This document shows, one piece after another, positions 44,916 through 53,404 of a stretch of 64,000 nt of DNA. Below the pieces are notes generated by a model that saw nothing but the letters and a program-made list of their open reading frames with translations, did no database searches and was not told the origin of the DNA. Source of the stretch: Roseomonas haemaphysalidis (GTDB taxonomy: Bacteria; Pseudomonadota; Alphaproteobacteria; Acetobacterales; Acetobacteraceae); assembly GCF_017355405.1 (NCBI RefSeq), contig NZ_CP061177.1:1533001-1597000 (forward strand), in the 5' to 3' direction. Positions within the stretch are counted from its first letter, which is position 1. Each line of letters begins with the position of its first letter. A program made the position numbers and the translations under genes.

Positions 44916-44947
44916 GGCCCGGGGGCAGCATGCCCCCGGGCCTTTTT
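44916..44947 (+). terminator. Rho-independent terminator of the repeat-protein gene
   Basis: A perfect 12-bp GC stem with a 3-base loop (44916-44942) is followed by TTTTT, 21 bases after the stop codon. Confidence 0.92.
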
Positions 44948-44995
44948 GCTGGCGGCCGGAACGGGCGGGACGGGTCCTTTCGGGCGGGCCCCGGG

Positions 44996-46210
44996 CTACG
45001 GCGCCGTGTCCGCCCCGCACCGACGCGCCAGGGCCGCGCGGCCGATGACGCCGAGCGCGAGGTCGTCCTGCGGCGGCTGGAACAGCCCGGCGCGGGCATC
45101 GCGGAAGTGACGCTCCAGCGGCAGCGCGGCGGTCAGGCTGAAGCCACCGGCAACGCGCAGCCCGTGTTCCGTGGCGGTGCAGGCGGCATTGGTGCAAAGG
45201 TATTTGGCGGCGGCGATGCGGGCCGGCAGCTCGGCGCGCAGGTCCGGCCGCTCGGTCCACAGGCGCGCCGTCTCGTGCAGCGTGGCGCGCGCGGCCAGCA
45301 GCACCGCCTGCATCTCGCCGATGCGCTGCTGGATATGAAGTTGCCCGGCGATGGGCTGGCCCAGCGCCGTGGGCACACGGGTGTTGGCATAGTCGCAGGC
45401 CGCTTCCAGCGCTGCCTGGCCGATGCCCAGATACACCGCAGAGATGGCCAGCGACCATGGCCCAAGCCCGGGCGCGGAGGCCTTGCCCCCGGCCGAGCCC
45501 TGCCGCTGCCCGATCGGCACGCGCTCCACCATCAGCCGGTCCGGCACGAAGACCTTGTCGTAGAAGACATCGGAATTGCCCGAGCCGCGCAGGCTCATGG
45601 CGCCGTCCCAGCTGTCCACGATGCGCAGCCCCGGCGAGCCGGCGGCGACAATGGCGGTGGCCAGCTCGCCATCCGGTGCCGCGCCGCTTGGCGGCAGCAC
45701 CACGGCGGTGAGGAACCAGCGCAGCGCCGGCGCGCCGGTGACAAAGATCTTGTGGCCTTCCACCAGCCAGCCGCCATCCACCGGCGTGGCGCGGGAGCGC
45801 GGGATGCCGCCGCGCGAGATGCTGCCGAGCTCCGGCTCGGTGACGCAGTTGTTGATGGCGCCGCCGTCGCGCAGCATGCCCCCGCACACCTCGGCGAAGA
45901 CCTCCGCCGGCCAGGGGCGGTCCTCGCGCAGCTTGCCCATCACCACCAGGGCCATGGACACCACCAGGGCGGTTGCGGCATCCCCCTGTGCCAGGCGTTC
46001 CTGGGCCCGCACCATGGGCAGCAGGCCGCCTTCCGTGCCGCCCTGGTCGCGCGGCAGCAACAGGCGCAGGTAGCCGCTGGCGTGCAGTTCGCGATGGTTC
46101 TCGGCGGGAAAGCCCTGCTGCGCGGCGGCGCGTGCCGCGAAGCCGCGGGCCAGCCCGTCGGCCAGGGCCACGGGGTCGATGGCCGTGGCGGCGCTGTCAT
46201 GGGCCAGCAT
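44996..46210 (-). CDS. Acyl-CoA-dehydrogenase-fold flavoprotein
   Basis: A 404-residue soluble flavoenzyme. Typical segments are ELHASGYLRLLLPRDQGG near residue 35, NNCVTEPELGSISRGGIPRS near 105, GHKIFVTGAPALRWFL near 138 and a C-terminal helical domain with ERHFRDARAGLFQPPQDDLAL. No catalytic Glu in the usual acyl-CoA dehydrogenase place is obvious, and the type-2 C-terminal domain also occurs in flavin monooxygenases of the DszC and SfnB type. AGGAGG lies 9 bases before ATG 46210 and decides the start. It is divergent from an Opp-type importer, suggesting that it acts on the imported compound; sulfur acquisition is one possibility. Confidence 0.82.
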   Translation of the reverse strand: MLAHDSAATAIDPVALADGLARGFAARAAAQQGFPAENHRELHASGYLRLLLPRDQGGTEGGLLPMVRAQERLAQGDAATALVVSMALVVMGKLREDRPWPAEVFAEVCGGMLRDGGAINNCVTEPELGSISRGGIPRSRATPVDGGWLVEGHKIFVTGAPALRWFLTAVVLPPSGAAPDGELATAIVAAGSPGLRIVDSWDGAMSLRGSGNSDVFYDKVFVPDRLMVERVPIGQRQGSAGGKASAPGLGPWSLAISAVYLGIGQAALEAACDYANTRVPTALGQPIAGQLHIQQRIGEMQAVLLAARATLHETARLWTERPDLRAELPARIAAAKYLCTNAACTATEHGLRVAGGFSLTAALPLERHFRDARAGLFQPPQDDLALGVIGRAALARRCGADTAP

Positions 46211-46372
46211 GGGCGGGAGCCTCCTCATGGTGCGGCGCAATGATGGACGAGAGGCGGGAAACGCGCCACCATTCCCGGGGGCCGGCCGAGCGAAATCACG
46301 CTGCCGACCGGGCATTGACATAATCTCACTTTCGCTCTTTGTGCATTGCAACCGCGAAGGAACACCCGGTCC

Positions 46373-47983
46373 ATGTTCATGACCCGCCGCCAGGCCCTGT
46401 TGTCTTCCGCCGGAGTGATGCTGGCCGGCCTCCTGCCGGCACTGCCCGCTGCCGCCCAGGCCCCGGCCGCCACGCCCCGCAAGGGCGGCGTGCTGACCAT
46501 CCACCTGGGTTCCGAGCAGCGCATCCTGAATCCCGCGCTGCGGGCTTCCACCGGCGTCTACGTGATCACCAGCAAGATCATCGAGGGGCTGGTGGACCTT
46601 GGCACCAGCGGCCGGCCGGAGCCGGTGCTGGCGACATCGTGGGAAGCCAGTGAGGACGGCAAGACCGTCACCTTCAAGCTGCGCGACGGCGTGAAGTGGC
46701 ATGACGGCAAGCCCTTCACCTCCGCCGACGTGCAGTATTCGGCGATGGAGCAGTGGAAGGTGCACCTGAACTACGGCACCACGCTGCAGCTCTACCTGGA
46801 AGCGGTGGACACGCCGGACCCGCTGACGGCGGTGTTCCGCTATTCCCGCCCCATGCCGCTGAACCTCCTGCTGCGCGCGTTGTGCGACCTGGGCTACATC
46901 GTGCCCAAGCATGTCTTCGCCGGCAGCAACGTGCTGGAAAACCCGGCCAACACGGCGCCGATCGGCACCGGGCCGTTCAAGTTCGTGGAATACCAGCGCG
47001 GGCAATACGTGATCGCCGAACGCAACCCGGACTACTGGCGCGAGGGCTTTCCCTACCTGGACCGCATCGTGTGGCGCTTCATCACCGACCGCGCGGCGGC
47101 GACGGCGGCGCTTGAAACGGGGGCGGTGCAGATCTCGGCCTATAACGGCCTGCCGCTGGCCGACCTCGACCGGCTGCGCACCGACCCGCGCTTCGAGGTC
47201 TCGACCCGCGGCGTGGAAGCCAACGTGTTCAACAACACGCTGGAATTCAACACGCGGCGCAAGGAGCTGGCGGATGTGCGCGTGCGCCGCGCCATCGTGC
47301 ACGCCATCGACGTGCCGTTCTTCCTGGAGAACTTCCTGTACGGGCTGGGCAAGCCCGCCACGGGCCCGATCCCCTCGCTGTCGCCCGAGTTCTTCCCGAA
47401 CAACCCCGTGCCCTACCCCTTCGACAAGGCCAAGGCCGAGGCGCTGCTGGACGAGGCCGGCTTCCGGCGCGGCGCCGGCGGCGTGCGCTTCACGCTGCGC
47501 ATGGTGCCCATCCAGAACGGCGAGGACGTGCCGCTGCTGGCCACCTTCGTGCAGCAGTCGCTGCAGCAGGTGGGCATCCGGGTCGAGATCGTGCAGCTCG
47601 ACATCGCGGGCGCGCTGACGGCGGTGTACCGCGACTGGAACTTCGACCTCGCCACCGGCTGGCACCAGTACCGCGGCGACCCGGCGGTCTCGACCACCGT
47701 GTGGTACCGCTCCGGCAGTCCCAAGGGCGCGCCCTGGACCAACCAGTACGGCTGGCAGTCCGACACCGTGGACCAGTTGATCGACCGCGCGGCGACGGAG
47801 CTGGACCCGGCCCGCCGCAAGGCGCTCTACGCCGAGTTCGTCAAGGCGGTGAACGAGGAGATCCCGGTGGCCATGCTGACCGAGCGGCCCTTCTACACCG
47901 CCACCAGCAACAAGGTGCAGAACCACCACACCACGCCGCGCTGGGATTCCGGCGACTGCCACGACACCTGGCTGGCCCCCTGA
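46373..47983 (+). CDS. ABC importer solute-binding protein, SBP_bac_5 (first system)
   Basis: A 536-residue periplasmic protein with a signal peptide (MTRRQALLSSAGVMLAG, twin Arg, AQA cleavage near residue 34). The family pattern LATSWEASEDGKTVTFKLRDGVKWHDGKPFTSADVQYS near residues 82-120 is split by typical spacing, and GTGPFKFVEYQRGQYVIAERNPDYW lies near 205. This family binds peptides, nickel complexes, opines or other small ligands. I use ATG 46373; an ATG at 46379 is equally possible. It begins a four-gene transporter operon divergent from the flavoprotein gene; the ligand is unknown. Confidence 0.93.
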   Translation: MFMTRRQALLSSAGVMLAGLLPALPAAAQAPAATPRKGGVLTIHLGSEQRILNPALRASTGVYVITSKIIEGLVDLGTSGRPEPVLATSWEASEDGKTVTFKLRDGVKWHDGKPFTSADVQYSAMEQWKVHLNYGTTLQLYLEAVDTPDPLTAVFRYSRPMPLNLLLRALCDLGYIVPKHVFAGSNVLENPANTAPIGTGPFKFVEYQRGQYVIAERNPDYWREGFPYLDRIVWRFITDRAAATAALETGAVQISAYNGLPLADLDRLRTDPRFEVSTRGVEANVFNNTLEFNTRRKELADVRVRRAIVHAIDVPFFLENFLYGLGKPATGPIPSLSPEFFPNNPVPYPFDKAKAEALLDEAGFRRGAGGVRFTLRMVPIQNGEDVPLLATFVQQSLQQVGIRVEIVQLDIAGALTAVYRDWNFDLATGWHQYRGDPAVSTTVWYRSGSPKGAPWTNQYGWQSDTVDQLIDRAATELDPARRKALYAEFVKAVNEEIPVAMLTERPFYTATSNKVQNHHTTPRWDSGDCHDTWLAP

Positions 47984-48961
47984 ATGCGCATCCTGTCGCT
48001 GGCGCTGCGCCGGCTGGCCGCCAGCCTGCCGACGCTGCTGCTGATCCTGGTCGGGCTGTTCCTGCTGCTGCAGCTCGCGCCGGGGGACACGGTGGACGCG
48101 CTGATGGCCCAGATGGGCGGCGGCGACCCGGCGCAGATGGAGCAGCTCCGCTCCTTCTACGGGCTGGACGCGCCGGTGCTGGTGCAGCTCGCGCGCTATC
48201 TGTGGCGGCTGGTGCGGCTCGACCTCGGCTTCTCGGCCATCTACGGCAAGCCCGTGTCGTCGGTGATCCTGGAGCGGCTGCCGGTGACGCTGCTGCTGAT
48301 GGGCATCTCGCTGTGCTTCGCCTTTGCGGCGGGCATGGCGCTGGGCGTGCTGGCGGCGCGGCGGGCCAACAAGTGGCCGGACGCGCTGATCTCCACCCTG
48401 GGGCTGATCTTCTACGCCACGCCGTCCTTCTGGTTCGGCATGATGGGCATCGTGGTCTTCGCCATCAAGCTGTCCTGGCTGCCCGCCGGCGGGTTCGAGG
48501 AGATTGGCACCGGCGCCACCGGGCTGGCGCGGGTGGCGGGCATCGCCTGGCACCTGGTGCTGCCGGTGAGCACGCTGGCGCTGATCTTCCTGGCGACCTA
48601 CCTGCGCATCATGCGCGCCTCCATGCTGGAGGTCTTGAGCCTCGACTTCGTGCGCACGGCGCGCGCCAAGGGGCTGAGCCAGACCGGCGTGCTGCTGCGC
48701 CATGTGCTGCGCAACGCGCTGCTGCCAGGGCTGACGCTGATCGGCCTGCAGGCCGGCACCATGCTGGGCGGCTCCGTGGTGGTGGAAAGCGTGTTCAACC
48801 TGCCTGGCCTGGGGCGGCTCGCCTATGAATCCGTGGTGCAACGGGACCTCAACACGCTGCTCGGCATCGTCTTCGTGTCCGCGCTGCTGGTGATCTCCGT
48901 GAACTTCGTGGTCGACCTGCTCTACGCCAAGCTCGACCCGCGCATCGTGGCGGACCGCTGA
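47984..48961 (+). CDS. ABC importer permease, DppB/OppB type (first system)
   Basis: A 325-residue inner-membrane protein with six helices. The first loop after TM1 has LLLQLAPGDTVDALMA and the EAA-like permease loop is VLSLDFVRTARAKGLSQTGVLLRHVLRNALLPG near residues 220-250. It pairs with the next gene product to form the membrane channel. It starts directly at the stop of the binding-protein gene and its stop overlaps the next start by one base. Confidence 0.95.
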   Translation: MRILSLALRRLAASLPTLLLILVGLFLLLQLAPGDTVDALMAQMGGGDPAQMEQLRSFYGLDAPVLVQLARYLWRLVRLDLGFSAIYGKPVSSVILERLPVTLLLMGISLCFAFAAGMALGVLAARRANKWPDALISTLGLIFYATPSFWFGMMGIVVFAIKLSWLPAGGFEEIGTGATGLARVAGIAWHLVLPVSTLALIFLATYLRIMRASMLEVLSLDFVRTARAKGLSQTGVLLRHVLRNALLPGLTLIGLQAGTMLGGSVVVESVFNLPGLGRLAYESVVQRDLNTLLGIVFVSALLVISVNFVVDLLYAKLDPRIVADR

Positions 48962-49791
48962 TGAGCCTGCTTCGCCGCTACCTGCGCAGCCCCGCCGCCG
49001 TGGGCGGGCTGGTGCTGCTGCTGCTGGTCGTCGGGATGGCGTTCAGCGCCGGCTGGGTGTTCCCGCGCGACCCGCTGTCGCTGGCCGGGCGGCCGCTGCA
49101 ATGGCCCGGCGCCAGCCCGCGCTTCTGGCTGGGCACGGACAACACGGGGCGCGACATCGCGGCGCAGGTCTTCCACGGCGCGCGCGTGTCGCTGCTGATC
49201 GGTATCGTGGCCACCGCCATCTCCATCGGCATCGGCATCGTGGTGGGTGCGCTGGCGGGCTTCTATGGCGGCTGGGTGGACACGGTGTTGATGCGGGTGG
49301 CGGAGGCCTTCCAGACGCTGCCCAACTTCATCCTGCTGCTGGTGCTGGTGGCGGTGTTCGGCTCCGACATCCAGACCGTGACGGTGGCCATCGGCATCGT
49401 GTCCTGGCCGCCCTCGGCGCGGCTGACGCGGGCGGAGTTCCTGTCGCTGCGCTCGCGCGAGTTCGTGCAGGCCTGCCGCGTGCTGGGCATGCGGGACGCG
49501 CGCATCATCTTCCGCGAGATCCTGCCCAACGCCCTGCCGCCGGTCATCGTCTATGCCAGCGTCATCATGGCCACCGCCATCCTGCTGGAAAGCGCGCTGG
49601 CCTTTCTCAACCTGTCCGACCCCAACGTCGCGAGCTGGGGCAATCTGATCGGCGCCGGCAAGAACGTCCTGCGCGTGCAGTGGTACGTGTCCGCCATTCC
49701 CGGGGTCGCCATCCTGCTCACGGTGCTGGCGGTGTCGCTGGTCGGGCAGGGGCTGAACGACGCCCTGAACCCGAGGCTGAGGTCCCGATGA
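48961..49791 (+). CDS. ABC importer permease, DppC/OppC type (first system)
   Basis: A 276-residue inner-membrane protein with six helices. After TM1 the segment LGTDNTGRDIAAQVFHGARVSL is the DppC hallmark; the EAA loop SREFVQACRVLGMRDARIIFREILPNALPP lies near residue 160. The predicted partner is the DppB-type permease encoded just upstream. The start overlaps the upstream stop by one base (TGATG) and the stop overlaps the ATPase start (ATGA). Confidence 0.95.
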   Translation: MSLLRRYLRSPAAVGGLVLLLLVVGMAFSAGWVFPRDPLSLAGRPLQWPGASPRFWLGTDNTGRDIAAQVFHGARVSLLIGIVATAISIGIGIVVGALAGFYGGWVDTVLMRVAEAFQTLPNFILLLVLVAVFGSDIQTVTVAIGIVSWPPSARLTRAEFLSLRSREFVQACRVLGMRDARIIFREILPNALPPVIVYASVIMATAILLESALAFLNLSDPNVASWGNLIGAGKNVLRVQWYVSAIPGVAILLTVLAVSLVGQGLNDALNPRLRSR

Positions 49792-51413
49792 GCCTGCTGT
49801 CGATCGAGGGTCTGACGGTCGCGCTGCCCAAGGGCGGCGACCGCCCCGACGCGCTGCGCGACGTGACGCTGGAGCTCGGCCCCAACGAGATCCTCTGCGT
49901 GGTTGGCGAAAGCGGCTCCGGCAAGTCCATGACGGCGGGCGCCGTGATGGGCCTGCTGCCGGAAGGCGTGCGCGCCACCGCCGGGCGCGTGATGTTCGAG
50001 GGGCGCGACCTCCTGGCGCTGTCCGAGCCGGAGCTGCGCCGCCTGCGCGGCCGGCGCATCGGCATGGTGTTCCAGGAGCCGATGACGGCGCTCAACCCGC
50101 TGCGTTCCATCGGCAGCCAGATCGGCGAGATGTTCCGCGTCCATACCAGGCTTTCCGCCGCCGAGCGCGATGCCCGCGTGCTGGCGCTGCTGGACCAGGT
50201 GCGCATCCCCGACCCCGCCGCCGCGGCGCGCGCCTTTCCGCACGAGCTGTCCGGCGGCCAGCGGCAGCGGGCGATGATCGCCATGGCGCTGGCGCTGGAC
50301 CCCGTGCTGCTGATCTGCGACGAGCCGACCACGGCGCTGGACGTCACCACCCAGGCGCAGATCCTGCAGCTGATCCGAGACTTGCAGCGCCGCACCGGCA
50401 CCGCCGTGCTGTTCATCACCCACGATTTCGGCGTGGTGGCCGACATCGCCGACCGCGTGGCGGTGATGCGCCAGGGCGAGGTGGTGGAGCAGGGGCCGGC
50501 GGCGCAGGTGCTCAACCGCCCGGCGCATCCCTATACCCGCGCGCTGGTCGCCGCCGTGCCGCCGCTGGCGCCGCCGGCGACGCGGCCGCTGTCTGCCGAA
50601 GCGGTGTTGCGTGTGGAGAACCTGTCCAAGACCTATCGCAAAGCCGGGTTCCTGGGCCGCAATGCGCGGGTAACGCATGCGGTGCGCGATGTCTCGCTCA
50701 ACCTGCCGCGCGGCGGCACGCTGGGCATCGTGGGCGAAAGCGGTTCCGGCAAGTCCACGCTCGCCCGCTGCCTGGTGCGGCTGCTGGATCCCGATGCGGG
50801 GCGCGTGTCCATTGACGGGCAGGACCGGCTGGCCCTGTCGAAACCCGATCTGCGGCGCGACGCGCGGCGCATCCAGATGGTGTTCCAGGACCCCTATGCC
50901 AGTCTCAACCCCCGCCGCCGCGTGGGCGAGCTGGTGGCGCAGGGGCCGATGGTCCATGGCACCCCGCGTGCCGAGGCCATGGCTCAGGCGCGCGAGTTGT
51001 TCGGGCTGGTGGGGCTGGACGCGGCCTCGCTGGACCGCTTTCCGCATGAATTCTCCGGCGGCCAGCGGCAACGCATCGGCCTGGCGCGCGCCCTGGCCAT
51101 GAAGCCAGAGGTGCTGGTGGCGGACGAGCCCGTCTCGGCCCTCGACGTGTCGGTGCAGGCGCAGGTGCTGCGGCTGCTGGCGGAACTGCGGGAGCGGCTC
51201 GGGCTGTCCATGGTGTTCATCACCCATGACCTGCGCGTGGCGGCGCAGCTTTGCGACCGCATCGCCGTGATGCGCAACGGCTCGGTGGTCGAGGAGGGGG
51301 CGGCGGCCGAGATCTTCGCCAACCCCCGCCACGACTACACCCGCGCGCTGTTCGCCGCCGTGCCGGGGCGGGGGTGGGTTCCGCCGGTGGCCTACGGCAC
51401 CGAAACGGCCTAG
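49788..51413 (+). CDS. ABC importer ATPase, DppD-DppF fusion (first system)
   Basis: A 541-residue cytoplasmic protein with two complete nucleotide-binding domains. NBD1 has GESGSGKSM near residue 41, LSGGQRQRAMIAMA near 155 and LLICDEPTTALD near 177. NBD2 begins near 272 (LRVENLSKTYRKAGFLGRNA) and has GESGSGKSTLARCL near 322, FSGGQRQRIGLARAL and VLVADEPVSALD. Oligopeptide-type C-terminal motifs follow each domain (NRPAHPYTRALV, NPRHDYTRALF). Fusion of the two ATPases into one chain means one protein energises both permeases. It converges on poxB. Confidence 0.95.
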   Translation: MSLLSIEGLTVALPKGGDRPDALRDVTLELGPNEILCVVGESGSGKSMTAGAVMGLLPEGVRATAGRVMFEGRDLLALSEPELRRLRGRRIGMVFQEPMTALNPLRSIGSQIGEMFRVHTRLSAAERDARVLALLDQVRIPDPAAAARAFPHELSGGQRQRAMIAMALALDPVLLICDEPTTALDVTTQAQILQLIRDLQRRTGTAVLFITHDFGVVADIADRVAVMRQGEVVEQGPAAQVLNRPAHPYTRALVAAVPPLAPPATRPLSAEAVLRVENLSKTYRKAGFLGRNARVTHAVRDVSLNLPRGGTLGIVGESGSGKSTLARCLVRLLDPDAGRVSIDGQDRLALSKPDLRRDARRIQMVFQDPYASLNPRRRVGELVAQGPMVHGTPRAEAMAQARELFGLVGLDAASLDRFPHEFSGGQRQRIGLARALAMKPEVLVADEPVSALDVSVQAQVLRLLAELRERLGLSMVFITHDLRVAAQLCDRIAVMRNGSVVEEGAAAEIFANPRHDYTRALFAAVPGRGWVPPVAYGTETA

Positions 51414-51426
51414 CGGGCGCCGGCGG

Positions 51427-51464
51427 CGCGGGGCCGGGTGGGGCGCGCCCTTTCCGGCCCCGCG
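51427..51464. terminator. Hairpin between the converging importer and poxB genes
   Basis: A perfect 11-bp GC stem (51427-51437 with 51454-51464) with a 16-base loop fills the gap between two convergent stops. It lacks a strong T run (TTT lies in the loop), so it is a weak bidirectional terminator candidate. Confidence 0.5.
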
Positions 51465-51465
51465 G

Positions 51466-53190
51466 TCAGCGGAACAGGTTCGCCTTGGCCAGCTGCAGCA
51501 CCTCGTCGCCACGCCCGCTCATCACGGCGCGGGCGGCATACAGGCTGAAGCCTTTCACCTGTTCCATCTTCAGCTTGGGCGGCACCACCAGCTCCGTGGT
51601 TTCGGTGACCACGTCCACCAGCGCCGGGCCGTCATGCGCGAAGGCCTGCGCCACCGCGTCCCGCAACGCGTCCGACCGCGTGACGCGGATGCCGAGAAAG
51701 CCCATCTCGCGCGCGATGGCGGCGAAGTCCGGGTTCTTCAGCGACACGTTGGTGTCCAGGTAGCCGGCCGCCTTCTGCTCCAGCTGCACGAAGCCCAGCG
51801 TGCCGTTGTTGAAGACGATCAGCTTGACCGGCAGCCCCATCTGCGGCGCTGTCAGCAGGTCGCCCATCAGCATCGTCAGCCCGCCGTCGCCGGACAGGGA
51901 CACCACCTGGCGGCCGGGAAAGGCGGCCTGCGCCCCCAGGGCCTGCGGCAGGGCGTTGGCCATGGAGCCGTGGTTGAAGGAGCCGATCAACCGCCGCCGC
52001 CCGTTCATGGTCAGGTAGCGCGCCGCCCACACCGCGGGCGTGCCGACATCGGCGGTGAAGATCGTGTCGGCGTTTGCCAGCTCGTCGACGACGCGGGTGA
52101 CGTATTGCGGGTGCAGCGGCTTTTCGCCGTCCCGCGGCGCCGCCAGCTCATCCAGGCCGTCGCGCGCCTTGGCATAGTGCTGGCGTGCCTTGTCCAGAAA
52201 GCGGCGGTCGCGGTCGGGCTTGATCAGCGCCCGCAGCGGTCCCGCCACCTCCTTGACGTCCGCATGGATGCCGAGGCGGATGGGCGTGCGCCGGCCCAGC
52301 GCGCCGGGGTCGCGGTCCACCTGCACGATGGTCGCCTTGTCGGGCAGGAAGTTGCGGTACGGAAAGTCCGTGCCCAGCATCAGCAGCGTGTCGCATTCCA
52401 TCATGGCGTGGTAGCCGGAGGAAAAGCCGATCAGCCCGGTCATGCCCACGTCGAAGGGGTTGTCCCATTCGATGAACTCCTTGCCGCGATAGGCGTGCAC
52501 GATGGGCGCGGCCAGAGCGTCGGCCAGCGCCACCACCTCGGCATGCGCACCGTCCACGCCGGCGCCGCACAGCAGCGTCACGGCCTTGGCGTCATTCAGG
52601 ATTTCCGCCAGCTGCTCCACCTGTCCGGCCGCCGGCAGCAGGCGCGGCCGCGCCAGCGGCGGGAAGGAGGCGTCAGCGCCGTCCGGCGCATCCTGCAACG
52701 CAACGTCGCCGGGAATAACGATCACCGCCACGCCCTGCCGCCCGATGGCGGTGCGCATGGCCCGGTGCAGCAGCTCCGGCATCTGTGCCGGCGTTTGCAG
52801 CATCTCGCAGAAATGGCTGCATTCGCGGAACAACTCGGTCGGGTGGGTTTCCTGGAAGTAGTTCAGCCCGATCTCGGCGGACGGGATATGCGCCGCGATG
52901 GCCAGCACCGGCACATGGTTGCGCTGGCAGTCGAACAGTCCGTTGATCAGGTGCAGGTTGCCCGGGCCGCAGCTGCCGGCGCAAACCGCGAGCTGCCCGG
53001 TCGCCGCCGCCTCGGCCCCCGCCGCGAAGGCGGCGACCTCCTCGTGCCGCACATGCATCCAGCCCACTTCGGGAAAACGCAGCAGGCTGTCGTTCATGGC
53101 GTTCAGGCTGTCGCCGGTGACGCCCCAGATGCGGCGCACGCCGGCCTGGGACAGGGTGGCGACGATCAGGTCCGCGACGGATTGCGCCAT
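51466..53190 (-). CDS. poxB: Thiamine-pyrophosphate enzyme, pyruvate:quinone oxidoreductase type
   Basis: A 574-residue enzyme, the length of E. coli PoxB (572). It has the N-terminal TPP-enzyme Glu in HVRHEEVAAFAAGAEA near residue 50, the GSCGPGNLHLINGLFD segment near 77, FAD-domain VQVDRDPGALGRR near 278, and the TPP/Mg motif VSLSGDGGLTML...NNGTLGF near 435-465. The C terminus AVMSGRGDEVLQLAKANLFR closely resembles the membrane-activation tail of PoxB. It decarboxylates pyruvate to acetate, passing electrons to ubiquinone. It lies between two Opp-type importers and has its own start at ATG 53190; the longer open frame upstream is not conserved. Confidence 0.92.
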   Translation of the reverse strand: MAQSVADLIVATLSQAGVRRIWGVTGDSLNAMNDSLLRFPEVGWMHVRHEEVAAFAAGAEAAATGQLAVCAGSCGPGNLHLINGLFDCQRNHVPVLAIAAHIPSAEIGLNYFQETHPTELFRECSHFCEMLQTPAQMPELLHRAMRTAIGRQGVAVIVIPGDVALQDAPDGADASFPPLARPRLLPAAGQVEQLAEILNDAKAVTLLCGAGVDGAHAEVVALADALAAPIVHAYRGKEFIEWDNPFDVGMTGLIGFSSGYHAMMECDTLLMLGTDFPYRNFLPDKATIVQVDRDPGALGRRTPIRLGIHADVKEVAGPLRALIKPDRDRRFLDKARQHYAKARDGLDELAAPRDGEKPLHPQYVTRVVDELANADTIFTADVGTPAVWAARYLTMNGRRRLIGSFNHGSMANALPQALGAQAAFPGRQVVSLSGDGGLTMLMGDLLTAPQMGLPVKLIVFNNGTLGFVQLEQKAAGYLDTNVSLKNPDFAAIAREMGFLGIRVTRSDALRDAVAQAFAHDGPALVDVVTETTELVVPPKLKMEQVKGFSLYAARAVMSGRGDEVLQLAKANLFR

Positions 53191-53371
53191 GGGGGGAGGT
53201 CCTTTCGAACAAGGCACGACGGCCGGGCATCGCGCCGCGCCGCCGTCCTGGGGTCTGCGGGAGCAAACGGGCGGGGCGCGGCAAATTTCCAGCCGGGGCC
53301 GGATATTTTTGGCGCGGAGGGCAGGCGCGGCTCGCCGACGCGGCTTCAGCCCGGCCAAGCTCCCCCCTTGC

Positions 53372-53390
53372 AATGTTATGTTATATCATT
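53372..53390 (+). promoter_or_regulatory. Zur-box-like AT-rich palindrome before the second importer
   Basis: A 19-bp imperfect palindrome centred on 53381, AATGTTATGTTATATCATT, with 7 of 9 arm positions complementary. It stands out in a region that is otherwise nearly all G/C. It closely follows the proteobacterial Zur consensus AATGTTATAWTATAACATT as I recall it, differing at two of 19 positions. It overlaps possible -10 hexamers (TATGTT, TATCAT) and lies 14 bases before the start of the solute-binding protein gene, a position suited to repression. Zinc control is inferred. Confidence 0.6.
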
Positions 53391-53404
53391 CACTACGCTT
53401 CGCC

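Noticed and set aside
46315..46343. TTGACA as a -35 box for the first importer operon
   Set aside because: No acceptable -10 lies 16-18 bases downstream (TTTGTG at best), so I did not list it as a promoter.
46211..48841. Extension of the minus-strand acyl-CoA-dehydrogenase frame to 1281 codons
   Set aside because: The true start is set by AGGAGG before ATG 46210; the extension lies opposite a complete binding protein and permease gene.
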